From positions 558,001 through 622,000 of the forward strand of contig NZ_RBWU01000003.1 in assembly GCF_003634705.1 (NCBI RefSeq): a stretch of DNA of 64,000 nt. The letters are read 5' to 3'. The stretch's first letter is position 1; each line of letters starts with the position of its first letter. This DNA is from Actinomadura pelletieri DSM 43383. GTDB taxonomy: Bacteria; Actinomycetota; Actinomycetes; Streptosporangiales; Streptosporangiaceae. Under the pieces are notes generated by a model. The model was not told the DNA's origin. It searched no databases and saw only the letters and a list, made by a program, of their open reading frames with translations. The position numbers were made by a program, and so were the translations under genes. Of the stretch, positions 51,647 through 59,671 are shown piece by piece.

Positions 51647-51716
51647 TCGCCGTGCGAGCCCTCGCCGAGGGCCCTCGCCGTGCTATTTCACGGTGTTATC
51701 TCGTTGTGCTCTCCTG

Positions 51717-52049
51717 TTATGCCGGACGGGCGGCCTCAACCGCGCGGCGGGGCCGCGACGGATACCGCGCCGTGCCGTGGGCGGGCACCCGCCTCTGGAG
51801 CACGCCCAGGCGCACGACCCGGAACGGGCTGGGCGCCCCCTCCGGCCACACCCCGTGCACCGTCAGCAGGCAGGCGCCGCACTGGGAGCACACCCGCAGC
51901 GGCTCCAGGAGCGACCGATCCGCCAGCCGTCCGAGGATGATCTCCAGCGTGGGGAGCTGCGCGCAGCCCCGCTGGGGCCCCTCGCACCGGTCCTGTTCGT
52001 GCCCGTCCTGTTCGTGCCCGCCCTTTTCGTGGCTGTCCTGTTCGTGCAT
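51717..52049 (-). CDS. Small Cys/His-containing protein with HEQDG repeats
   Basis: 110 aa. ATG 52049 has GGGGAGG upstream. The head repeats HEQDG/HEKGG units (His/Glu/Asp-rich, possible metal binding). Then LEIILGRLADRSLLEPLRV, CSQCGACLL and a basic tail follow. CxxCxxC suggests a zinc or iron site. Family not recognised. It overlaps, in another frame, the C-terminal half of the frame from 52293. Confidence 0.5.
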   Translation of the reverse strand: MHEQDSHEKGGHEQDGHEQDRCEGPQRGCAQLPTLEIILGRLADRSLLEPLRVCSQCGACLLTVHGVWPEGAPSPFRVVRLGVLQRRVPAHGTARYPSRPRRAVEAARPA

Positions 52050-52293
52050 GCCTGCCTCCCCTGTGACGTCCACGTCCGCGTCGCGCGGCCCGCTCGGGCG
52101 CGGACGCCGGTGTCTCGCAGCGCCTCAGCGGGCTTCCACACCCGCAGGCGCACGACCTGCGCCGACCGTCTCGCCAGCGCTCCAGCAGGATCGCGAGCGA
52201 GCAGATGAGCAGCGCCGCGAGCAGCGCCGAAAGCGCCGAATCGGCACCGCCATGGATCCGCTCGAAGCCGAGAATGATGGCGTTACCCTCCAT
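51736..52293 (-). CDS. Small membrane protein frame, C-terminal half doubtful
   Basis: ATG 52293 has AGAGGAG upstream and codes MEGNAIILGFERIHGG followed by one clear membrane helix (LSALLAALLICSLAILL) and a basic stretch. After about residue 65 the composition becomes Arg/Gly/Ala-rich, as in a wrong frame, and it overlaps the better gene at 51717-52049. Either the true protein is short, or a frameshift joins the two. Confidence 0.35.
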   Translation of the reverse strand: MEGNAIILGFERIHGGADSALSALLAALLICSLAILLERWRDGRRRSCACGCGSPLRRCETPASAPERAARRGRGRHRGGRHARTGQPRKGRARTGRARTGPVRGAPAGLRAAPHAGDHPRTAGGSVAPGAAAGVLPVRRLPADGARGVAGGGAQPVPGRAPGRAPEAGARPRHGAVSVAAPPRG

Positions 52294-52357
52294 GGCTCCT
52301 CTCTCCCGGCCGGGGGCCTGGAATGAGCCCGGCCACGGTCGCGATGCGGAGCCTATT

Positions 52358-52371
52358 GTTACATGGGCTAA
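52358..52371 (+). promoter_or_regulatory. Motif GTTACATGGGCTAA (copy 1)
   Basis: This 14-mer is repeated exactly in the opposite orientation at 52894-52907 and almost exactly at 52819-52831. It is a candidate binding site in the long region before ald. Confidence 0.5.
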
Positions 52372-52549
52372 AGACTCCACAGGTCACAGGAACATCTCTT
52401 TTACTTTGGCGATGGAACGCATGCCCGGGGACGAAAAAGGAGAATCAGCGCATGACCAATGAACCCGATCCACCCGGGGATCGGGTGAGGGCATGCGAAA
52501 TACCCCGTTGTTCGACACGACGCCGGACAGGCGACTTCCGGAAAGCGGC

Positions 52550-52578
52550 GCACCCCCCGGCGCGAGGCCGGGGGGTGC
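52550..52578. terminator. 12-bp perfect stem-loop
   Basis: GCACCCCCCGGC and GCCGGGGGGTGC pair around a 5-nt loop. No gene clearly ends before it; it could terminate a small RNA or a short transcript starting near 52400. Confidence 0.5.
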
Positions 52579-52818
52579 GTATCGGCGGGGCGTCCGGCTC
52601 CAACCGGCAGCGCGGCGGCACTGCCGGGTCCCCCCGTGAGCGGACGCGCACCCGCGGACCGTGCCGGCACGGCGAACCGGCACGGTGGCTCCACGGCGAG
52701 AATCCGGCCGAACCGGCCTGCCCCCTCTCCCCCCGAAGAAGGGACAGGCCGGTCCCATCACCACGGTGCGGCCATCACACCCGCCCGGTCCGATCTCCGG
52801 ACCGGGCGAGAACGACTA

Positions 52819-52831
52819 TAGCCCACGTAAC
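52819..52831 (-). promoter_or_regulatory. Motif TAGCCCACGTAAC (copy 2, one mismatch)
   Basis: It differs from the reverse complement of copy 1 by one base (CACG for CATG) and has the same orientation as copy 3. Confidence 0.45.
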
Positions 52832-52893
52832 AACAGCGTGCAATCTCAAGCGAAAGCCCTGGATTACATGGCCAGAGCGCTTGCCGAGAAGGA

Positions 52894-52907
52894 TTAGCCC
52901 ATGTAAC
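52894..52907 (-). promoter_or_regulatory. Motif TTAGCCCATGTAAC (copy 3)
   Basis: It is the exact reverse complement of copy 1. A weaker match (ATTACATGGC) lies at 52863-52872. Confidence 0.5.
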
Positions 52908-53022
52908 TTACTCATGTCTCACCGGGAAACCGGGGCCCGTCACAGAGGCTCGGCGGACCCGATTACCGGCCGAGACGCCGATTTCGGGCTCACTCCCAGG
53001 TAGCGACCGGTCGGCGAATACC

Positions 53023-53058
53023 GAGAGGCCCTCAGTTCCCGTGCACTGAGGGCCTCTC
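53023..53058. terminator. 13-bp perfect stem-loop upstream of ald
   Basis: GAGAGGCCCTCAG and CTGAGGGCCTCTC pair perfectly around a 10-nt loop. No large gene ends here, so it may close a short transcript from the preceding region. Confidence 0.6.
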
Positions 53059-53212
53059 GTCGTGTGGCGCCACCGTTCGTCCGCCGCGCTCGCCCGCCGT
53101 CGCCCGCCGCGCCGCCCCTAACTCCCTGCGGGAATTACACCCTGTCATCAGGACCGGGGAGGAACTTACACACTGCAAGTGGGCACGACGTCGTCCGGCC
53201 ACCACGCTGGAG

Positions 53213-53259
53213 ACGTACCACCCGACGCACCACCTGACGCACCACCAGACGTACCACCG
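53213..53259 (+). repeat. Four 12-bp tandem units in the ald leader
   Basis: The unit N-GACG(T/C)ACCACC is repeated four times, ending 22 bp before the start codon, hence within the probable 5' untranslated region. It could affect translation or bind a regulator; a slippage product is also possible. Confidence 0.75.
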
Positions 53260-53281
53260 GTCACCGTCAACGGAGGCTCCC

Positions 53282-54397
53282 GTGAAGATCGGCGTCCCGC
53301 GCGAGGTCAAGAACCACGAGTACCGCGTGGCCATCACCCCGGCGGGTGTCCACGAGCTGACCCGCCACGACCACGAGGTGTTCGTCGAACGCGGCGCCGG
53401 GCTCGGCTCCGCCGTGCCCGACGACGACTATGTCGCCGCGGGCGCCAAGATCCTGGACGGACCGGACGAGGTCTGGGCCGAGGGCGACCTGATTCTCAAG
53501 GTCAAGGAGCCGATCGAGCCCGAGTACCCGCGGATGCGCGAGGGTCAGGTCCTGTTCACGTACCTGCACCTGGCCGCGTCCAGGGCCTGCACCGACGCGC
53601 TGCTGTCCGCCGGAGTGACCGCGATCGCGTACGAGACCGTCCAGCTCCCCGACCGCTCCCTGCCGTTGCTGGCCCCCATGTCGGAGGTCGCCGGCCGCCT
53701 CGCCCCGCAGGTCGGCGCCTACAACCTGATGGCGTCCAACGGGGGCCGCGGTGTCCTTCCGGGCGGGGTGCCCGGGGTGGCCCCGGCCAAGGTCGTCGTG
53801 ATCGGCGGCGGCGTGTCCGGTCTCAACGCGGCGCAGATCGCCGTCGGCATGGGCGCGGACGTGACCGTCCTGGACGTCAACGTCGACCGCCTCCGCCACA
53901 TCGACGCCATCTACCAGGGCCGCCTTCGCACGCTGGTGTCCAGCGCCTACTCCCTCGAGCAGGAGGCCCGCGCCGCCGACCTCGTCATCGGCGCCGTGCT
54001 GATCCCGGGCGCCAAGGCCCCCAAGCTGGTCTCCAACGACCTCGTCGCAAGCATGAAGCCGGGGTCCGTCCTCGTCGACATCGCCATCGACCAGGGCGGC
54101 TGCTTCGAGGACTCCCGCCCGACCACCCACGCCGACCCCACCTACAAGGTGCACGAGTCGCTGTTCTACTGCGTGGCGAACATGCCCGGTTCCGTCCCGA
54201 ACACGTCCACGTACGCCCTCACCGGGGTCACGCTCCCCTACGCCGTCCAGATCGCCGACAAGGGCTGGGAAGGGGCCCTGCGGTCCAACGCGGCCCTGGC
54301 CCGCGGCCTCAACACCCACGCGGGCACGCTCGTCTACGAGCACGTGGCGGAGGCCCACAACCTCCCCCACACTCCCCTCTCCTCGATCCTGGAGTAG
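53282..54397 (+). CDS. ald: Alanine dehydrogenase
   Basis: 371 aa; interconverts L-alanine + NAD+ with pyruvate + ammonia + [24 protein letters not shown] is the family start, with Arg15 of the active site; Lys in DLILKVKEP, His in YLHLAAS and Asp in [14 protein letters not shown] are active-site residues. The NAD site reads [16 protein letters not shown] 53282 follows GGAGG. It is probably regulated by alanine or nitrogen through the complex leader. Confidence 0.95.
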   Translation: MKIGVPREVKNHEYRVAITPAGVHELTRHDHEVFVERGAGLGSAVPDDDYVAAGAKILDGPDEVWAEGDLILKVKEPIEPEYPRMREGQVLFTYLHLAASRACTDALLSAGVTAIAYETVQLPDRSLPLLAPMSEVAGRLAPQVGAYNLMASNGGRGVLPGGVPGVAPAKVVVIGGGVSGLNAAQIAVGMGADVTVLDVNVDRLRHIDAIYQGRLRTLVSSAYSLEQEARAADLVIGAVLIPGAKAPKLVSNDLVASMKPGSVLVDIAIDQGGCFEDSRPTTHADPTYKVHESLFYCVANMPGSVPNTSTYALTGVTLPYAVQIADKGWEGALRSNAALARGLNTHAGTLVYEHVAEAHNLPHTPLSSILE

Positions 54398-54423
54398 GCG
54401 CCGGGAGCACCGCCAGCGCATAA

Positions 54424-54447
54424 AGTACCCATAGGGGACGTCCCCCG
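54424..54447. promoter_or_regulatory. GTACCCATAGGGGACGTCCCCC, CsoR-like operator candidate
   Basis: CsoR-type operators contain TACCC...GGGG(T/A) inverted repeats. This sequence shows TACCC-ATA-GGGG and continues with GTCCCCC, about 20 bp before the csoR-like start, in agreement with autoregulation by copper. Confidence 0.4.
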
Positions 54448-54465
54448 AGGATTGCGAGGACGGTG

Positions 54466-54765
54466 ATGGCGACGAGCGAGACCCCCACCCGCGGGTACAC
54501 CGCCACCAAGGACCAGCTGCAGACCCGGCTGGCCCGGATCGAGGGCCAGGTGCGCGGCATCGACCGGATGGTCGAGGACGACCGCTACTGCATCGACATC
54601 CTCACCCAGATCAGCGCCGTCCAGGCCGCGCTGGACAAGGTGGCGCTCGGGCTGCTGGACGGGCATGTGCGGCACTGCGTGGCGGAGGGCGCCGAGGAGG
54701 GCAAGGGCGACGCGATGTCGACCGAGCTGATGGCGGCCGTCGGACGGCTCATGCGCCGCGGCTGA
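54466..54765 (+). CDS. csoR: CsoR-family metal-sensitive repressor
   Basis: 99 aa. The fold signature RLARIEGQVRGIDRMVEDDRYC, with the first Cys, and HVRHCV, with His and Cys, forms the C-H-C Cu(I) site, so copper is the probable ligand. ATG 54466 directly follows an in-frame GTG 54463. No copper ATPase is adjacent, so the target genes are elsewhere, or the copper handling gene is the CopD-CtaG fusion about 8.5 kb away. Confidence 0.92.
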   Translation: MATSETPTRGYTATKDQLQTRLARIEGQVRGIDRMVEDDRYCIDILTQISAVQAALDKVALGLLDGHVRHCVAEGAEEGKGDAMSTELMAAVGRLMRRG

Positions 54766-54782
54766 AGCTGCGGCCGAAACGA

Positions 54783-55328
54783 TCACCCGCGCGGTCCGGC
54801 ACGTTCCATGTTCTCCACGAGCGTGCGCCAGCCGTGCAGGAAGTAGGCCCGTTCCACGGGTGTGAGCGCCGCCAGCGTCCTCCGCATGGGGCGGAGCCGC
54901 CGCCAGGCGAACCGCTCGATGACGGCGCGGTGCGTCTCGGCCAGACTGACGATCATGCGTCGGCGGTCGTGTTCGTCGGGGCGCCGCTCCACGAACCCGC
55001 CGCGCTGGAGTTCCCCGACGAGCTGGCTGACCGTGGCGGGGCTGAGGCCCATGTGCCCGGCGAGGACCCCCACGGGCGACGGCCCGTGCAGAACGAGGCT
55101 CATCAGCACGGGGACATGACGCGGGTTGAGCCCGGCGGCCCGCACGTGTCCGATCAGCTCGTGCGCGTCCTCGTGCCCTCCCGAGCCTTTCAGGCTGCGC
55201 ACCAGCCGTCCCATGAGCTGGACGATCGTCTCCAGGTCCGCGTCGATCCCCGCGTCGATCCCCGCGTCGATCCCCGCGTCGATCCCCGCGTCGATCGACG
55301 CGTCGGCGGAGCTCGACTCCTCGGACAT
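54783..55328 (-). CDS. MarR-family transcriptional regulator
   Basis: 181 aa from ATG 55328. A GIDA-repeat N-terminal head (about residues 10-30) precedes a MarR winged helix: GLNPRHVPVLMSLVLHG, LSPATVSQLVGELQRGGFVERRPDEHDRRR. It diverges from an EmrB/QacA-type efflux gene with 80 bp between starts, so it is probably the local repressor, released by drug-like ligands. The palindrome at 55332 overlaps its start region. Confidence 0.92.
   Translation of the reverse strand: MSEESSSADASIDAGIDAGIDAGIDAGIDADLETIVQLMGRLVRSLKGSGGHEDAHELIGHVRAAGLNPRHVPVLMSLVLHGPSPVGVLAGHMGLSPATVSQLVGELQRGGFVERRPDEHDRRRMIVSLAETHRAVIERFAWRRLRPMRRTLAALTPVERAYFLHGWRTLVENMERAGPRG
55237..55300. repeat. 12-bp tandem repeat coding GIDA units
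   Basis: GTCGATCCCCGC is repeated about five times and codes the D-A-G-I head of the MarR protein on the minus strand. Perfect repeats in an N-terminal tail suggest slippage and variable tail length. Confidence 0.85.
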
Positions 55329-55331
55329 ACC

Positions 55332-55342
55332 TTGAAGTTCAA
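55332..55342. promoter_or_regulatory. TTGAAGTTCAA palindrome, MarR operator candidate
   Basis: TTGAA-G-TTCAA is a perfect palindrome, 3 bp upstream of the MarR start and 66 bp upstream of the efflux gene start, in an AT-richer patch. Position and symmetry fit MarR autoregulation and control of the pump. Confidence 0.55.
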
Positions 55343-55408
55343 CATATTTCGTGGTGCACTGCAAAACGTACGGAACGTCGCGACGTCTCCGCTTCAAGGA
55401 GGCCGATC

Positions 55409-56944
55409 ATGGCCGAAGTCCCGTCGACCACGACGGCGCCGTCCGGCGGCGCGGCGCGCGGCGAACGGCTGGACCGGCAGACCATCCTGCTCGGCCTGGT
55501 GATCGTGTCGGGCGCGGTGATGGCGATCCTGGACACCACGATCGTCAACGTCGCGCTGGAGACCCTCGGCCGCGACTTCGACACCGGGCTGTCGACCATC
55601 CAGTGGGTGGTCACCGGCTACATGCTGGCCATGGGCACGGTCATCCCGCTCACCGGGTGGGCCATCGACCGGTTCGGCGGACGCCTCGTGTGGATGACGT
55701 CGATCACGCTGTTCGTCATCGGCTCCGGGCTGTCCGGCGCGGCCTGGAACATCGAGTCCCTGATCCTGTTCCGGGTGCTCCAGGGCCTCGGCGGCGGGAT
55801 GCTGATGCCGACCGGCATGGCGATCCTGACGATGGCGGCCGGAGCGCACCGGATGGGCCGGATCATGAGCATCATCGGCGTTCCGATGCTGCTCGGTCCC
55901 GTCCTCGGGCCGGTCCTCGGGGGCTGGCTGGTCGAGGACGTCGACTGGCGCTGGATCTTCTTCGTGAACCTGCCGGTCGGCGCGCTCGCCCTCGCCCTGG
56001 CCTGGCGGAGGGTGCCGGGCGACTCCGGGGAGCGCACCCCCTCCGAACTCGACCTGCGGGGGCTGATCCTGCTGCCGCCCGGATTCGTCCTGCTGATCTA
56101 CGGCCTGTCCACGGCGACGAGTCACGGCGGCTTCGGAAACGCCTCGACGATCGGCTGGCTGACCGGCGGCGTGGTCCTGGTGGGCCTGTTCGCGCTGCAC
56201 AGTCTGAGGCGCGGCGAACGGTCACTGATCGACGTGCGGCTGTTCACCGACCGGACGTTCGCGACCGCGTCCGTCGGGGTGTTCTTCGTCGGCGTCGCGC
56301 TGATGGCCTCGATGCTGCTGATCCCGCTGTACTACCAGACGGCGCGCGGTGAGGGCGCGCTCGCGGCGGGTCTGCTGCTGGCGCCGCAGGGCCTCGGCGC
56401 CGCGACCGCCATGCCGATCGGCGGCGTGATCACCGACAAGTTCGGCGCGGGACGGATCGTGCCGTTCGGCATCGTGCTGCTGGTCATCGGCACGCTCCCG
56501 TTCGCGCTGGTGAAGGCGGACACCTCCTACTGGCTGCTCGGCGCCATGCTCTACGTGCGGGGGCTCGGCCTCGGCTGCACGATGATGCCGACGATGTCGG
56601 CGGCATTGACGACGCTGCGCCGTGCCGTGGTGTCGCGGGCCAGCAGCACCCTGAACATCATCCTGCAGCTCGGCGGGGCGGTCGGTACCGCGCTGCTCGC
56701 GGTCGTGCTGTCCCGCCAGATCAGCGACCGAATTCCGCAGGCGCCGGGCGACGGCGGCGCGGGCGGCGTGGAGGGGCTCCCCGAAAAGGTCAGGGAGCAG
56801 GTGGCGCCGCAGCTCGCGGAGGCGTTCGGGCACGCGTTCTGGGTGGCGCTCGCCCTCACCGCCGTACTGATCGTTCCGGCGCTGTTGCTGCCCCGGCACG
56901 CCGCCCGCGCGCAGGACGACCTGGACGCGCCGCCGATGGCGTGA
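55409..56944 (+). CDS. DHA2-family (EmrB/QacA) MFS drug efflux transporter
   Basis: 511 aa with 14 membrane helices. Motif DTTIVNVALETLGRDF (helix 1, motif D1), WVVTGYMLAMGTVIPLTGWAIDRFGGR (motif A) and LGPVLGPVLGGWLVEDVDWRWIFFVNLPVG (motif C) define DHA2. It exports drugs or toxic metabolites with protons. ATG 55409 has AAGGAGG upstream. It is divergent from, and presumably repressed by, the MarR protein. Confidence 0.95.
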   Translation: MAEVPSTTTAPSGGAARGERLDRQTILLGLVIVSGAVMAILDTTIVNVALETLGRDFDTGLSTIQWVVTGYMLAMGTVIPLTGWAIDRFGGRLVWMTSITLFVIGSGLSGAAWNIESLILFRVLQGLGGGMLMPTGMAILTMAAGAHRMGRIMSIIGVPMLLGPVLGPVLGGWLVEDVDWRWIFFVNLPVGALALALAWRRVPGDSGERTPSELDLRGLILLPPGFVLLIYGLSTATSHGGFGNASTIGWLTGGVVLVGLFALHSLRRGERSLIDVRLFTDRTFATASVGVFFVGVALMASMLLIPLYYQTARGEGALAAGLLLAPQGLGAATAMPIGGVITDKFGAGRIVPFGIVLLVIGTLPFALVKADTSYWLLGAMLYVRGLGLGCTMMPTMSAALTTLRRAVVSRASSTLNIILQLGGAVGTALLAVVLSRQISDRIPQAPGDGGAGGVEGLPEKVREQVAPQLAEAFGHAFWVALALTAVLIVPALLLPRHAARAQDDLDAPPMA

Positions 56945-56977
56945 CGTCCGGCGGCACGCGACGGCGATCGCCGTCGG

Positions 56978-57340
56978 TCACACGTCGGTGTCGTCGGCCA
57001 CGGCCTCGTCGCGTTCACCCGGCTCGGTCTGCTCGGTGATCCAGGCGAGATAGTCCATGCTGCCCGCCACCACCGCCGTCGCGATGATCTCCGGGGTGTC
57101 GTAGGAGTGCAGCTCGGTGATCAGCGAGGCCAGCTCGTCGAACCGGTCCGCGGAGGTCTTGAACAGCACCATCCATTCCTCCGCCGACTCGATCTCGTCC
57201 TCCCACCAGTAGGTGCTCGCGATCGGGCCGACGAGCTGCGCGCATGCCGCCAGCCGCCCGGCGACCGCGGACTTCGCCAGCTCGGCGGCCTCGGCCCGGG
57301 AGTCGGTCGTGGTCGTCACCTGCACGTAAGCGTGGGCCAT
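56978..57340 (-). CDS. cutA: CutA-like divalent cation tolerance protein
   Basis: 120 aa, usual length. VQVTTTTDSRAEAAELAKSAVAGRLAACAQLVGPIASTYWWEDEIES (blocks around the conserved C-A-Q and YWW), EWMVLFKTS and LHSYDTPEIIATAV are family hallmarks of the trimeric CutA fold. ATG 57340 follows AAGGAG. It lies between the efflux and gamma-glutamyltransferase genes and may be co-transcribed with the latter (52-bp gap). The biochemical role of CutA is still unclear. Confidence 0.94.
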   Translation of the reverse strand: MAHAYVQVTTTTDSRAEAAELAKSAVAGRLAACAQLVGPIASTYWWEDEIESAEEWMVLFKTSADRFDELASLITELHSYDTPEIIATAVVAGSMDYLAWITEQTEPGERDEAVADDTDV

Positions 57341-57392
57341 GGCACGACTCCTTCCCGTTCGCCGTCCGGACACGCCCCGGACCCGGCACCGG

Positions 57393-59300
57393 CTACTCGA
57401 CCGGGCGGACGACCAGGGCGCTGCCGCCGCCCCGCCGCGTCGGCTCCGCGACCGCCTGGACGAGCCCCGGCCGCAGGATCTCCAGCGCCGTGGCGGCGCC
57501 GATGACGCCCGCGGGCGGGCCCGGGAACGGCTCCAACCGGTGACCACGTGCGGCCAGCTCCCGCCCGTAGGCGTCGATGAACGCCTGCTCGGCGAAGACC
57601 TGCGGGGTGTTGCGCTGCGTCGCGCGCGGGGCGTTCAACGCGGCGGGCAGGGCCATGCCGAGGTCGAGACGGTTGATCAGGATCTGCAGCACGGTCGTGA
57701 TGATCGTCGACCCGCCGGGCGTCCCGAGGGCCAGCCGCGGACTGCCGTCCTTGAGGACGAGCGTCGGCGCCATGCTGCTCCGCGGGCGCTTGCGCGGCCC
57801 CGGAAGGTTGGGGTCCGGCGGGCTCCCGGGCGGGGGCGGCTGGAAGGAGAAGTCGGTCAGCTGGTTGTTGAGGAGGAACCCGCGTCCGGGGACGGTGAGG
57901 CCGCTGCCGCCGAACTGCTCGATCGAGATCGTGTAGGCGACGACGTTGCCCCACTTGTCGGCGATGACGAGATGGGTGGTCTGCGGACCCTCGAAGGCCA
58001 GCGCCCTGGTCTGGGTTCCGGGCGGGACGCATGGCTCGTAGGCGCCGTCCGGCGAACCGGGCGCGACGGGCGCGGCGGCGGCCTCGTTCGGCTTGATCAG
58101 GCAGGCGCGTTCGCGGGCGAAACCGGGTGCCAGCAGCTCGGCCAGCGGCACGTTCACCTTGTCGGCGTCGCCCAGGTAGCGGGCGCGGTCGGCGTAGGCG
58201 AGCTTCGACGCCTCCAGGTAGTAGTGCAGGGCGGTGACCGGGTCGCGCCGGTCGAGCCGGAAGTTGCCGAGGATGTTCAGCGCCTCCCCCACCGTCGCGC
58301 CGCCGGACGACGACGGCGGCATCCCGTACACGTCCATCCCCCGGTAGGCGACATGGGTGGGTTCGCGGACCAGCGCCCGGTAGGCGGCCAGGTCGTCGCG
58401 TGTCATCAGGCCGGGCCGGACGTTCCGGGTCGAGGACGGGTCCACCGGCGGCCCGGCGACCGTCCGGACGATCTCCTTGCCGAGCCGTCCCTCGTAGAAC
58501 CAGTCGGTGCCGCGTTTCGCCACCTGCCGGTAGGTGTCGGCGAGGTCGGGGTTGCGGAACACCGAGCCGACCGCGGGCGGTCTCCCGTCCGGCAGGAACA
58601 GCTCGCGGGTCGGGACGATGTCGCGGAAGCGGGCCGCGTTCGCCGCCGTCTGGTCGTGGAACTCCTGGTCCACGACGAAGCCGCGGTCGGCGATCCTGAT
58701 GGCGGGGCGCAGCAGGTCGTCCAGGTCGCGGGTGCCGAAGCGGCGCAGCCCGAGATCCCACTGCGCGAGCGTGCCGGGCACGCCGACGCCGAGCCCGCTG
58801 GTGACGGCCTGGTCGAACGGGAGCGGCGCGCCGGTCGCCGGGTCGACGAAGGCGTCCGGGCCCATCCGCTTCGGCGCGAACTCGCGTCCGTCGATGGCGT
58901 GCACGCGGCGGGTCTTCGCGTCGTAGTAGGTGAGATAGCCGCCCCCGCCGATCGCCGCCACATAGGGCTCGGTGACGCCGAGCGTCGCGCCGGCGGCGAC
59001 GGCCGCGTCCATGGCGTTGCCGCCCTGGCGGAGCACCTCGAGCGCCGTGCGGCTCGCGTCCGGGTCGACCGTCGACACCGCGCCACCGAAACCGGTCGCG
59101 ACCGGTTGCTTGACCGGCGGCCGGGGATGCGTTTGGTCCAGCGCGATCGCCGCCGCGGGCACGGTCAGGGACGCGGTGGCGGCGAGCGCGAGCACGAGGA
59201 CGGCCGCGCGGCGCCGGGCGCGGAACGGCCCGGACCTCGGTAGCGGCCTCGAACTCGGGCTCGGACTCGCTGTCTTCGAGGACGATGGGGAGCGCGGCAT
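57393..59300 (-). CDS. ggt: Gamma-glutamyltransferase
   Basis: 635 aa. A basic head and one hydrophobic segment (~30-55, AVLVLALAATASLTVPAAA) indicate export as secreted or membrane-anchored enzyme. The proenzyme cleaves itself before the nucleophile Thr in PQTTHLVIADKWGN. Other blocks: GGNAMDAAVAAGATLGV, FAPKRM, PPSSSGGATVGEAL, SMAPTLVLKDGSPRLALGTPGG. It hydrolyses glutathione or transfers the gamma-glutamyl group. ATG 59300 has GGAGG upstream. In front lies ~370 bp with no gene. Confidence 0.94.
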   Translation of the reverse strand: MPRSPSSSKTASPSPSSRPLPRSGPFRARRRAAVLVLALAATASLTVPAAAIALDQTHPRPPVKQPVATGFGGAVSTVDPDASRTALEVLRQGGNAMDAAVAAGATLGVTEPYVAAIGGGGYLTYYDAKTRRVHAIDGREFAPKRMGPDAFVDPATGAPLPFDQAVTSGLGVGVPGTLAQWDLGLRRFGTRDLDDLLRPAIRIADRGFVVDQEFHDQTAANAARFRDIVPTRELFLPDGRPPAVGSVFRNPDLADTYRQVAKRGTDWFYEGRLGKEIVRTVAGPPVDPSSTRNVRPGLMTRDDLAAYRALVREPTHVAYRGMDVYGMPPSSSGGATVGEALNILGNFRLDRRDPVTALHYYLEASKLAYADRARYLGDADKVNVPLAELLAPGFARERACLIKPNEAAAAPVAPGSPDGAYEPCVPPGTQTRALAFEGPQTTHLVIADKWGNVVAYTISIEQFGGSGLTVPGRGFLLNNQLTDFSFQPPPPGSPPDPNLPGPRKRPRSSMAPTLVLKDGSPRLALGTPGGSTIITTVLQILINRLDLGMALPAALNAPRATQRNTPQVFAEQAFIDAYGRELAARGHRLEPFPGPPAGVIGAATALEILRPGLVQAVAEPTRRGGGSALVVRPVE

Positions 59301-59671
59301 CGGGCCTCCAAGGGAACACGGCGCCCCTACGGTTTCACCGATCTTCGCCGGATGCCACCGTCCGCACCGGCCGACCCCGGACGCGGTGTCCCGGGACGGC
59401 GCACAAAGATCGTAAAGCGCTTTCCGTCCGGCCATTTAGGCGATTTCGCCCGGAACGTTCCACGAGAAACTCAATCAAGCGTGCGCCGTCCGTGAGGGCG
59501 GCGCTGCGGCACGTCGCCTACCTGCCGGTTTGGCAGGATTCGCCAACAGCTCTATGACGTGGATCACCCGGAAAACGTTGCGATTATGCTCATACCTGGT
59601 GAATTCTTAGGGATTCGACAAGCCGTCACCTCGCGAACAGCGGCGCGGGTTCAGGGCCTGGGGGGATACCT
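59301..59671. promoter_or_regulatory. Gene-free divergent region between ggt and the APC permease
   Basis: I see no gene in these 371 bp. The portion from 59440 to 59640 is clearly lower in GC than the surroundings, as expected for promoters of the two divergent genes. No repeat or confident promoter pattern was found. Confidence 0.5.

Larger units (their letters stand above)
52294..53281. promoter_or_regulatory. Nearly 1 kb without a convincing gene, upstream of ald
   Basis: A start with a good ribosome site exists at 52453 (MTNEPDPPGDR), but the frame soon becomes arginine-rich and unconvincing. The stretch has lower-GC patches at 52340-52450 and 52810-53000, two perfect hairpins, three copies of a GTTACATGGGCTAA-type motif and a 12-bp tandem array, each listed separately. 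Confidence 0.5.

Noticed and set aside
51736..52293. A 185-aa membrane protein as a full-length gene
   Set aside because: The first ~60 residues are convincing, but the rest has wrong-frame composition and overlaps a better gene, so only low confidence was given.
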